A stretch of DNA of 64,000 nt from Dioszegia crocea (taxonomy: Eukaryota; Basidiomycota; Tremellomycetes; Tremellales; Bulleribasidiaceae), in the NCBI GenBank assembly GCA_001600615.1, contig BCKK01000009.1, forward strand, positions 905,213-969,212. Direction: 5' to 3'. Below, one piece after another: positions 47,555 to 57,395 of this stretch. Position 1 is the stretch's first letter; each line of letters opens with the position of its first letter. Below the pieces are notes generated by a model, which saw nothing but the letters and a program-made list of their open reading frames with translations, was not told the origin of the DNA and made no database searches. The position numbers and the translations under genes were made by a program.

Positions 47555-48381
47555 TCATTCCCCATCCAACATAATCGCCAGAAATTCTTGTTCATTAATC
47601 TCTCCATCTTGATCTAGGTCGAATTCATCAATCATTGCTTGTCTATTTCATCAGCTCTTTGCCTTCGACACATGACCTCAGACAAATCCTGCTAGATGCA
47701 CAGAAGCCCGAAGCCGACCAAAGAGGCTGACTTACAATTCCTCTTCTCCTAGACTTTCCCCTAATTCCCTTGCTACCCGTTTCAAATTCTTCAGACTTAT
47801 TCTCCCCGTCTTGTCGTCGTCGAATAGTGCGAATGCGCGTCTGAGGTCGGTTAGTGGATCTCGAGAGAGGATCTTTTCCGTCACTGCGTGTTAGCGAATG
47901 GGTCGTGTAGAATTCGATTCGCATCTTTTGATGCTCATATAGCAATTCCCTCCTATCTCCCGGACTGACCACAATCCTTTCCCACTCCCCCCTATTCGCC
48001 CACTCCCGATCCCATCCCTGACTCCTTTCTCATCTCGTCCCATAGCCCATCCACAGCCAACTCACTAATCCTATTAAATCCATTCCAATCCATCAACCCT
48101 TCCTGTCCCAACTCCCCCTCTCTCAAAATCTTAACAACCTCCGCCTTCTTCATTTCAAACCCCAAAGCCCTCATGGCAACTTTCAACTCATGATAATCTA
48201 TACAACCATCTTTATCCGTATCAAATAACTCAAATGCCTCTTTGATCTCTTGTTTCTGATCTTCGGTAAGTTGCGGTTGGTTTGGATTTGGATTTCGGGA
48301 TGATGGGCCACCGGGGGCTGTTGTTGATGGGCCTGAGATGGGTATTGAGCGTCTTGGTCTGGGTTTGGGGTAGAGAGACAT
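47555..48381 (-). CDS. CDC31: Centrin (EF-hand, spindle pole body)
   Basis: Three exons (48381-48066, 47883-47736, 47642-47555), 183 aa. EF-hand loops: [12 protein letters not shown] (first) and [12 protein letters not shown] (fourth) have full Ca2+ ligand spacing. The third, [12 protein letters not shown], is weaker and the second (after [14 protein letters not shown]) is degenerate, as in Cdc31/centrins. Sequences [23 protein letters not shown] and FLAIMLDGE are centrin-typical. Centrin is needed for duplication of the spindle pole body and also joins mRNA export and DNA repair complexes. The 182-nt first intron is long for this window. Divergent from the next gene. Confidence 0.9.
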
Positions 48382-48682
48382 TGTAGATTAGCCTGTCGAT
48401 AGGAGGTATGGGTATGTGAGGTGGTGGATAGTGATCGCGACGCGTCGCGGAGATGAAACGCCTTCGACGCGACTTGGGTGCACAAGTGTTACGAGATCCT
48501 TATTTGAGCCCCAGTTAGTGTTTCATCTCGATCCACCATATCCTGAGCCATATTCTCTTTACGATACCTGTAGCTATGTAGGTAAGTCATTCACTGAGAC
48601 TGAGAGGATGTAAGAGACTGTGGAAGTGGACGCTGACAAGAAGGAACAGGGATCAGTAGAGGCAACATATCAGGGATTCCAG

Positions 48683-49531
48683 ATGGCCGTCATTCCGTCC
48701 GATCGGCCCTTATCTCCTCTCACCCCACTTACATCCCGACGGCCACTACAGCCCATCATACCTCAGAACCCAATCGCACGCTCAAATACCCCCGCAGAGT
48801 ATTATCTACAATCTGCAAAACGACTCGTCACCCTCGAAACTCGTCTAAATCCTATCGGCACCCCAGATTCCCACGCTACCGCATCGTCCTCCACCAGGCC
48901 TGCGCCTGTAGCCCATTCAGCTCTGGATCAGCTGGATCAGTACGGCTCTCCATCGTACTCTTCTAGACCTTCACCGATTAGTCTGCCATCTAAGGCGAAA
49001 AGATGGATCAGGGGTCCGGCGAGAAGGGCGCCGCCTAATACGCCGACGAGCTCGGGTTCTGGCTGGGACGAGGAAGTAGGGGAAGTGGGCGAGGGGAGTA
49101 GGGATGGATATGAGAGTTCTTGGGAAGGGGAAGAGCAAACTGAGGGAACGGGGGAGTGTCGCGATGCGGGAGATTTGGACAGGGGGTGGTTCTCGCGCTC
49201 CGACCCAGATCTACATACGGCCTGCGTCTCGATCACATCATCCCTTGCCACTTCCTCGAAATGCAGCACACCCTGCCCCACATCTCCTATCTCTACTTCA
49301 GGGTCGACTCTCGAGATCAACTGGGAGGACACAGGTCAGACAAGGTCAGGAAGCGAAACATCGGATCACGCGCTCGACCCTCCCGCATCCGATCCGATCG
49401 GGATACCGCCCCAAGACACAGACACACCGGGGGACAACACGTCCCTTGACCGCACACTACAGGATATAGGGGCAGAGCTAGGGGAGATGTCATTAGGGTA
49501 CGAGATTCGAAGTTTCAAGCGACGGTCATAG
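48683..49531 (+). CDS. Hypothetical Ser/Pro-rich protein
   Basis: Not recognised. About 282 aa from the ATG at 48683; the frame is open upstream to 48620. A segment that looks like an intron (GTAAGA...CTGAC...CAG, 48610-48651) just upstream suggests a 5' exon may be missing from this model. Composition is disordered: Ser, Pro, Thr, Asp/Glu. The stretch AEYYLQSAKRLVTLETRLNP may be helical, and the C-terminal TLQDIGAELGEMSLGYEIRS may be another short conserved helix. No signal peptide. Divergent from centrin, 301 bp between the starts. Confidence 0.5.
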   Translation: MAVIPSDRPLSPLTPLTSRRPLQPIIPQNPIARSNTPAEYYLQSAKRLVTLETRLNPIGTPDSHATASSSTRPAPVAHSALDQLDQYGSPSYSSRPSPISLPSKAKRWIRGPARRAPPNTPTSSGSGWDEEVGEVGEGSRDGYESSWEGEEQTEGTGECRDAGDLDRGWFSRSDPDLHTACVSITSSLATSSKCSTPCPTSPISTSGSTLEINWEDTGQTRSGSETSDHALDPPASDPIGIPPQDTDTPGDNTSLDRTLQDIGAELGEMSLGYEIRSFKRRS

Positions 49532-50039
49532 AGGTGAGCTTGGACTGGTACCGGCCGGACGCGCCGGCCGTATGAGTGCTGACTTTACAGATCAGCTGGT
49601 TCTTGGTGTCCATGCATAACTTCACTGCGCCTCATCGATACATCTCGGAGCCAGTCATATATCATCTCGAGCTTCCCGCCTTCCCTGCCAAGCACCGGTC
49701 ATTTTGACACCGAAGACCGAAGGCGCGTCGCGTGATACATGACCGCGATGGCGGCTTCGCGCGGTGCCTGACTGAACCCTAATCTCAGACGTCCTTTGTC
49801 TCCTCCGGCCGTCCTCCGAAGTGTGTTATAAGGCGGTGCAAAGGCAAGGTCAGCTGTTCCTCTTCACACACCCACCAGAAGCGAGCAAGCAAAACATCCA
49901 GCTACATCCGCATAGCAGTGCAGATCCAAAGGACACCCATCAACCGACTATATAAGACCGAGCGGCCTATCCTCCATCTCTCAACCTCCCACTCTCACTC
50001 TCACACTCAGCTTCACTCCCGAATCACAACTTCACTATA
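49532..50039. other. Intergenic, R-lectin promoter region
   Basis: About 500 bp with a TATA box near its end and a CT-rich leader (49975-50035). No gene seen. Confidence 0.4.
49949..49956 (+). promoter_or_regulatory. TATA box of the R-type lectin gene
   Basis: TATATAAG, 84 bp before the ATG at 50040, followed by a CT-rich stretch typical of fungal transcription start regions. Confidence 0.55.
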
Positions 50040-51348
50040 ATGCTCGCCCTCACTCTCCTCCCCCTTCTCGCACTAAGCGCGACCGCCCTCCCCCATACCA
50101 CACCCCTCAAACGTGCCGCGGGCGTACACATCACCTCAGCCCGCCGACCTGGTAAATGCATCGGAACAACCTACGCCCGAAACGTTCGACCTGGAATCAG
50201 TGTCGATCTGGTCGATTGCACCTCGGATGCTGCGCTCTTATGGGACATTGAGCGTGGGGCGGGTTATGTCAAGATGACGGATGGGACGTTGGTTTTGGAT
50301 GCGAATACCGCAGGGAACTTTGGGACACCGAGCGTAAGTCTTCCTTTGGTTCAGGTTTAGGGTCCTTTGAAGTTGGGTGATGGTTGGCTGATAAATCAGA
50401 CTGAGTATCCCGTCGATGGCAAAGCATCGCAAAAGTAGGTTTGCCTACCCTTCGTCCTGCGAATCCGAGCTGACTGGGCAGCTGGTACTGGACCGACGAT
50501 AACCGAATCGCCATCACTGGCGGTAATCAATGTTTGGACGACGATGGATCCAAGCTGCAGACCTATGAATGTACCACGGGTAACACGAACCAGAGTAAGT
50601 CTACCGGCACATTCAGTGATCCTGCGCTCATCTTCAGTCTTCTACGCTGTATACCCCAACGACCCCAAACCCCCAGTGTCCAACGACCCTTATCCCGATA
50701 TCCCCCAAGGAGCCATTTATCAAGACAAGGCAGGAGACCAGCGCCGTCTACACCCTTTCAACAGGCCTGACCTTTGCGCCACGGTCATGGGCGTAACCTA
50801 CGTTGCGGGCAATGCCATTGCGATGTGAGTTTCAGTACAATCCCCAGTCTACCCTGTTTACACTCGACCTTCTCTAACAATTTCCACTCTGCACCCTTCC
50901 AACTCGACTCATTTCTCCGACATTAAGTCCATGTGCTGACACTCCAGTGCCCACTGCCTACCCCTCGAAGACCCATCATCCAAATATCAAATCTTCAACG
51001 CCCAAGGAACCTTCTCCCGCTCCGCCGCTCAAATCTCCATCGTCGACAGTCCCTCATTCTGCGTCGCAGCCTCGGGGTCCAATGGCAGCCCAGTCACTAT
51101 TCAACCATGCGAGTCTACGACTTCCAAATGGCAATGGACACAGGTTGAGCAGTACTTCTTCTTGGGTGGTGCTCGTAAGTCTTCCGCTCGGCTAAAGTGG
51201 AGACAGAGGCTGATTGATAGGTATTTGCCTCGATGTTCAGAGGGAAAGTCAGCCTGGGAATGAATCGCCAGTTAAGAGTCTTAGGAAGTTGCAGACGTGG
51301 GAGTGTGGGGTCGATAATGTTCAGCAGAAGTGGACCTTCTTGTGGTAG
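50040..51348 (+). CDS. Secreted R-type (ricin-B-like) lectin protein
   Basis: Signal peptide MLALTLLPLLALSATA with a likely Kex2-type KR site after PHTTPL. The body has beta-trefoil repeats: GKCIGTTYARNVRPGISVDL..C, ALLWDIE, GNQCLDDDGSKLQTYECT, and, after the last intron, CLDVQ and VQQKWTFLW, the QxW motif. Six exons; the last intron is near 51177-51221. Expected to be extracellular and to bind a glycan. There is no enzyme domain, so it is neither ricin-like nor toxic on this evidence. No GPI signal seen. Confidence 0.8.
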
Positions 51349-51705
51349 GCGGTGTGGTAGGCGTTGAGGGACAATTGAACAAAGGGAAACAAATGGACAT
51401 TGGTCGTATAACTTGGTATATAATGAGCTAGTATTCTGGTTGTGCTATAAGATGCGATCCTTGCAGATGTTCAGCGTACTTGTCCCGCTCTAGCTGGGCT
51501 TCAGCTAGTGACTATCTTGATGTCTTGTAATGATCTACCCCACTCTCTACTAACTTCCCCACTTTGGGCCCCACAACGGTCATAGCCGAGAATACCCGGG
51601 CTGAGCCAAGTGGCCGGTGTGGTGTCGGAGTCGGTATCTCCTCTGGCTATCTTTCATTTCTTATCTCTACATCCATCACTTGAAAACATCAGTGCATCAT
51701 CCAAC
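51349..51705. other. Intergenic, promoter of the GGT-like gene
   Basis: About 350 bp, no gene seen. Confidence 0.4.
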
Positions 51706-54153
51706 ATGTCAGACAGAGACTTTACATACGAAACTACCAGTCGGCGGTCTACCGTGTTTAGTAAGTCCGACCACACGAGGACACCCCTACATGAGATGAC
51801 TTGAGCTGAGACTCAGGTACGAAGGGCGTCGTTTGTTCCTCTCAGCCGCTAGCCTCTGCAGCTGGATTGAGCATATTGCAGAAGGGTGGGAATTGCGTCG
51901 ATGCAGCAGTAGCTACCGCCGCGGCGCTGAATATGGTCGAGGTAAGCATTGTTCTCGATGTGATCTCTGTGAGCCAAGCCTGACAACTTCAGCCCAACAA
52001 CTGCGGTATTGGCGGAGACGTCTTTGCTCTGTATTACGACGCCAAAACTAAGACTGTCAAAGGTGTGAATGGGTCTGGTCGAGCTCCAGCCGCTTTATCA
52101 GCTGCTAAATGTCGTGAATTACTAGGGGAAGAAGGGAAAGGATTGAACAAGATCCCATATACCAGTATTCACGCTGCGACTGTACCGGGTTCAGCGGGTG
52201 CTTGGTGCGATATGGTAGATAAGTGGGGGAGTGGAAAGTTGGCTTTGGCGGAAATACTTGAGGTGAGCATCTAGCCTTTGAGCTTTGAGCTTTGAGCTTT
52301 GAGCTAATATCGATGAATTGCCCAGAGACCGAATAAGCTGAAGCTATAGCCCGCTATCGAACTTGGCGAAGATGGTTTCCCAATCCATTCTCAATCATCC
52401 TACGAGTGGTGTACTGAAGTACCCAATATCCTCCATGCAGCAGCTAAAGATCCTGATTATCCATTCTTGGTTGATGGCCAACGAGCGCCCAGGCCCGGAG
52501 AGGTGTTCAAGAACCCGGGTTTGGCGCAGACGTTTAGGACTGTTGGGAAGGAGGGGAAGAAGGGGTTTTATGAGGGTAGGATAGGGCAGGCTATTGTGGA
52601 TAGTAAGTCGTGCCTACATCAACACACCGCAAATCGCCTTCCCGACCCCACCTTATCCCCCTTACTTCCCAAAGCCATTCATATCTCCCTTTTGTCTACA
52701 TGCTATAGCCGGAATTTGGTACAATGTCATTCCGTGAAATGTCGGGGAGGATTGGTATCCCGGTGGACAATCAGATTGGGGGATCGAGTGACATCTGCAA
52801 GAAGACATGCTGATGTTGCAGTCTGTAAAGAGTACGGAGGCCTCATGTCCGCTTCCGACCTCGCATCGCACGAAACAGACTTTGTCGAGCCGATTTCTTA
52901 CACCTTTGGGAAAGATGCGCATACAGTCTGGGAATGCCCGCCGAATGGATCGGGTCTGGCGGCGCTTATTGCGTTTGGGATTCTGGATGCGTTGAGGGAA
53001 GAGGGCGTTGTGGATTTCGAGGAGTTGAAAGAGGGTGGGGCGGAGTGGTTCCACGTTCTAATGTAAGTTCAGGACAAGCCCATCAATCTTGCCACACGGG
53101 TTCAGGCGCAATGAGTATGGGAAAGACACGCTGACTCTATAGCGAAGCGATGCGGATGGCATTTGCAGATGCGCATGCCTTTGTTGCTGATCCTAAATAT
53201 GCCAAAGTCCCCGTTGAGACTCTATTGTCAAAAGTCAGTTTACCCCAAATTGAGCGACGCGGACAAAACTGACTTTATTAGCCGTACCTGAAATCAAGGG
53301 CAAAGCTTTTCAACCCCAAATCTGCTACAGCGCAGTATAGCAATGGTCACCCTATCCCTTCTGGTGATACTGTTTACTTTACGGTGGCGGATCAGGATGG
53401 GAATGCGATATCGAGTGAGTCTTGCCTCTTCCGCTTATCGTTACTAGGCGGAGGGAGAGATAGTCGACTAGTCATGGATGACGTCTCTGAGATAGAGGAG
53501 GAGAGAGTAGTAGCTGATGCCTCCAGTGATCATGTCGAACTATATCGGATTCGGAACGGGTATTGTCCCCAAGGGATGTGGATTTGTGTTGCAATCCCGA
53601 GGAAGCGGCTTTGTGCTCGAAGATGGTCACCCAAATTGCTTGGAGGGCGGAAAGAGGCCATTCCACACCATCATTCGTGAGTCAAATGCCACCGCAGAAG
53701 CTAAGATCAGCCGCCATGGTAACTCACAATGACGAGTTATTCATGTCGTACGGAGTGATGGGTGGCGCCATGCAGCCCCAAGGTCATCTACAAGTCTTAG
53801 TGTGAGTTCTCGTCCGTGCCGTCGCTGAAATCAGTAATATGTTACATCACCTACATCACCCTCAAAAAGCACTAGACGCACCTCGGTTCTGTATCGGTTC
53901 GGTATCACTGAATAAGCCGAATCCTGAGCCATTCTATAATCGAATTATAGCCCTGGAACATGGGGTGGACCCAGAGGTCGTGAAGAAGTTGAAGGAGATG
54001 GGGCATGATGTGGAGGTTGTCAGAGGTAATGAGCAGGTTGTGTTTGGAAAGGGACAGATGATTTTGCAGATGAGGGATGAGAAGACGGGGAAGAGGGTCT
54101 GGGCGGCTGGGAGTGATCCGAGAGGTGATGGGTGTGCTTTGGCGGAGTTCTAG
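51706..54153 (+). CDS. Gamma-glutamyltranspeptidase-like Ntn hydrolase
   Basis: Begins [19 protein letters not shown], then [20 protein letters not shown] and [20 protein letters not shown], the N-terminal GGT hallmark. The large subunit has VNGSGRAP and [11 protein letters not shown]. The autoproteolysis and nucleophile Thr is in [14 protein letters not shown] (near 53360-53400). The small subunit carries [19 protein letters not shown] and [14 protein letters not shown]. No signal peptide, unlike classic GGTs, so a cytosolic or peroxisomal acylase-type enzyme is possible. About eight exons. GGTs break glutathione and related gamma-glutamyl compounds; the true substrate is not known here. Ends 100 bp from the convergent Crh gene. 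Confidence 0.88.
52277..52304 (+). repeat. 7-bp tandem repeat, 4 units, in an intron
   Basis: TTTGAGC repeated four times inside an intron of the GGT-like gene, directly after the donor site at about 52264. Replication slippage is the simplest origin. Confidence 0.85.
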
Positions 54154-54252
54154 TGAGAAGTGAGGAGAAGAAGATGATCAGTAGTCTTGCCAGCCAATAT
54201 GAAGCCCGTTTTACCGACACATCTGACAGATCGACATTAAGATTGTCCAGGA

Positions 54253-55588
54253 TTACAAGACTGAAGATATCGCCCCAAGCACGATCGCTCCCAGAGAGAT
54301 CGCACCCAGGGTGGAGATGGAGGATACCAGACCCCTCGATGCCGAGCTGAGCATGAATGACGAGTTGGTAGGTGCGACATACTGAGAGATCAGCTTGTAT
54401 TCACAAGATGTCGGACTTGTGATCAACTGACCGGAACGCTCAAACTTGTATTACCCATATACGCCCAACCTCTCGTCCCACTCGTAACGTTCGTCGCGGG
54501 AGCACACTTCATCGTAATCGCCTTGATCGTATTCCAATAATACCCATTTTGGACATATTCAGGTTCATTCCATTCAATCAACCCGCCCGCCCAGTCAATA
54601 GTGCCCTGAGCACTAGCCGGGATCCCTGCGGGCCAAATGGATAACTGGATCCGGGATGGTGTGGTGGGATATTCGTACCGGCCGGAAGAGGATAGTGTGT
54701 CTGCGCGGTTTAGGGTCCGGACGACACGGCCATCAATCAGCCATTGCAGGTAGTCGGGTTGCCAGTTGAGCTGAGGGTTAGCTAAGGGGTCTGAAGGAGA
54801 GCTCACGGTGTAAGTGTGGAAAGCTGCTGCGGTGTCTGTGCCGATCTGTACTGTTTGGCCCAAAGAGTTGGAGTCTGGGTGTCAGACTTGGACCCCCGGG
54901 TAAAGCTGATGACTACCAACAATTTGCGATACCCAAAAACCAGACATTTGTTTGAGCCTCAGAGGTCGATTTACCCGTCCACTCCCAATCAATCTCATCT
55001 TTGACATCGCTCATTGTGATGGCGGCGGAAACTACGCCAGCCCACTTGGACGTTTCTGCAAGTCAGCAAGAGGCGCTGAGTACAGGAAAGACTTACGCAT
55101 CGTAAAGTCAATCTGTCCATACTGCATATAACGCGTCGAAGAAATCTTGGTTCCGCCTAAATCAGCCACACCCCCAGATACACTCACTATTCGTCTTGTT
55201 CAAGGTCAACCTCAATCCTTCGCTGGTCGGAACAACATAACCAGCATTAACGACCCAGTCGTATGCTGACGCATTCCCATTGAAGGTCGTAGCGTTCAAT
55301 TGGAGTCGGTCAAGGTTGGCGGGGAAGTTGGTAGATTGAGAAACGCAAAGGGGGTTCGGGCGACAAGACGTCAGGGTGTTGGAGTCTGTCTTCAGCCAGA
55401 TATCAATAGGGAGACTCACGAAGAGGTTCACAGCCTTGATGGCAGTAGCTACTGGTTGCTGTACCGCAAAAGCCGTACTCGGAGCAACAGGGCGCTGAGG
55501 CGGGGCATTTCTGCGTGGCAGAGCAGGTGGATTGAGCCAGGATTACGGGCAAGGCCAACAGGGCTGATAGGCGAAGCAGAGTAAGCAT
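54253..55588 (-). CDS. GPI-anchored Crh-type GH16 transglycosylase with CBM18
   Basis: Signal peptide MLTLLRLSALLALPVILAQ, then a chitin-binding CBM18 (CSATQKCPASAPCCSEYGFC...YC). The GH16 domain has the catalytic EIDxE inside DEIDWEWTG (near 54995-55020) and VRTLNRADTLSSSGRYEYP. A last exon, joined at 54421, adds SSASRGLVSSIST and the hydrophobic LGAISLGAIVLGAISSVL, a GPI attachment signal. Utr2/Crh1 enzymes link chitin to beta-1,6/1,3-glucan in the wall. The CBM18 points to a Utr2-like arrangement. Six or so exons. Confidence 0.88.
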
Positions 55589-56365
55589 TTAGGCGAATAA
55601 TAAGGGGTGGATAGGGGATGGTCGAGTTGCCAGAGATGGGTTGACGATTGAGCTTGGGCGAAGATTCGGCTGAAAGGTCTTGGTATTTACGCTCGGACGA
55701 AAGGCGGCGCGTGTAAGATCCAGACCTGCTGAATCTGTATAGGCAAAGGGAGTTGGCTAAGGAGTGACTTTAAAGCGAGTGTGAGCTGGCAGTATATCGC
55801 CTTGGGTCTGGGTCTGATAGATGATGAGTAGAGGGACAATGATGAAGGGCACAGCCCAAGGGCCCAAGATGTGAAACGCCAAGGCACGACGCGTTTGTTG
55901 TTGCCGACCGGCCATTACGTTGTTGTTGACACTGTTCTTGCCTCTGTACTCCATCTTGGACTATGCATCGACTCCAGGGCGCTCCTGTAGGCCGCCAAGA
56001 ACAGGTAGTTGCTAGAGAGTGAGTCATCTTCATAAAATATCAAATTGAGGACGCGACGAAGCTGATGGGGTGCAGAAAGATGGATCAATGACGCGTCGCT
56101 TCGTCCATACCTCCAGCTGATGTGCGATGCGAAAGTGGTCATCTCAGTCTGAGCTTGCGAGCTGACACTTCTGGCCTTATTGACAAAACTTTAGAAAATG
56201 ACATCTCATCAAGGCCAGATCCGGGACATAACTAATCCTAATTTCCCCAGCACCAACACGAAACTTCACAAAACACGCCAAGAATTCTGCATCCATCACC
56301 AACTACTCAAGCTGCCAGACTGTAGGTCAGCGACATCCAAAATTTAGACGCGTCAAACTTACAGA
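55589..56365. other. Intergenic between Crh gene and glycine-rich gene
   Basis: Apart from the small membrane frame above, nothing is supported. Confidence 0.4.
55757..55954 (-). CDS. Possible small single-span membrane protein
   Basis: 65-codon frame with one strong hydrophobic segment (FHILGPWAVPFIIVPLLIIY) after a basic stretch (RQQQTRRAL), the layout of small mitochondrial inner membrane or ER proteins. No family recognised and no splice support. It lies 168 bp upstream of the Crh start on the same strand, so a leader or chance frame is possible. Confidence 0.35.
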   Translation of the reverse strand: MEYRGKNSVNNNVMAGRQQQTRRALAFHILGPWAVPFIIVPLLIIYQTQTQGDILPAHTRFKVTP

Positions 56366-57093
56366 TTAAGGAGCTGCGACTGGCGGGGTGTAGGCAATGT
56401 AAGGCAGGTACCTGATGGAGACTACACCATTACCGGCGTTGGTAGCAGCGCCATAGGTGGTCTCGTACGTGCGAAGACCGTTGAAGGCTTCGGTGCGGAC
56501 GAAGGAAGTACCGCCAAGACCTCCAGACTTGCGACCAGCAAGACTTCCGGGGTCGGGACCGCCATTGCCGCCAGAGTAGCCACCTGGAGTTAGCTCCGGA
56601 TCAAAGTAAAGACTCACCACCACCGCCACCGCTGTTCTTGCCACCGCCTCCACCGCCTCCAAACCCGCCCTGACCCTTGGCACCCTTCTGGCGACTGTCA
56701 ACTGCACCTCCAGTCCAATCGTTCTTGGTCTTCCCACCCAAAGCGCCTTGCACAAAGCCCGCATTCTCACCATCGCCCTTGCTGCCTTTCTCATCGGCAA
56801 AACCGAAACCAGCACCGGCCGCGCCAGCTCCAGCGTTCGCAGAGCCGCCGAAGCCATCGCCGATGAGTGTGGCATTCGAGATAGCGTTGAGGCCGAGGTA
56901 CTTGCCATCGAGACTGTTCCCGCCTCCGCCTCCTGCAGCAACAAGTAAGGTATTATCGGCCTTGTAGACGAAGCTGCCACCGTCGCCACCTCCAGCTGAC
57001 AACTGGGGTGTGCCAACGCCATTGCCGCCCTTCTGACCAACGACAGCGATGTACCTGTCGGTGGACAGGAGGAGGTAGGCACCTTGTACGACC

Positions 57094-57101
57094 GCGCCTT
57101 T
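57094..57101 (+). repeat. hAT target site duplication, left (GCGCCTTT)
   Basis: Exact 8-bp match to 61550-61557, the hAT hallmark length. Confidence 0.95.
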
Positions 57102-57115
57102 TAGTGCTGGGCATC
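57102..57115 (+). repeat. hAT left terminal inverted repeat
   Basis: TAGTGCTGGGCATC; matches the complement at 61536-61549 base for base. Confidence 0.95.
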
Positions 57116-57119
57116 TCGG

Positions 57120-57275
57120 TATCCGGTACCGGTATCCGACCTCTGCAAAATTGGCCGACCTCAGATCCGGATCCCTACCGGTATCCGGTTCGAGAGCGGA
57201 TACGGTACCGGTATCCGAGACCAAGTATCCGGACAGTATCCCGGATCTTGTATACTATCCGGGGTATCCGGGGTC
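57120..57275 (+). repeat. hAT left subterminal repeat array
   Basis: Seven TATCCG words, mostly preceded by G or CG, in about 150 bp. The longer word TACCGGTATCCG occurs at 57127-57138 and 57206-57217. Such subterminal repeats are known transposase binding sites in other hAT elements. Confidence 0.8.
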
Positions 57276-57395
57276 GGCAGAGCGAAAGGCGAGCATGACT
57301 TCAGCGCACGCTAGATTCTAAGATCAGTAGCTGGCTGAGACGATTCGCCAGGATAGTAAAAGCATTGGGAAAGGCAAAGATGCATCGTTCACCGC

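Noticed and set aside
50040..51348. Possible ricin-type toxin
   Set aside because: Only the sugar-binding beta-trefoil is present; no ribosome-inactivating enzyme domain is visible.
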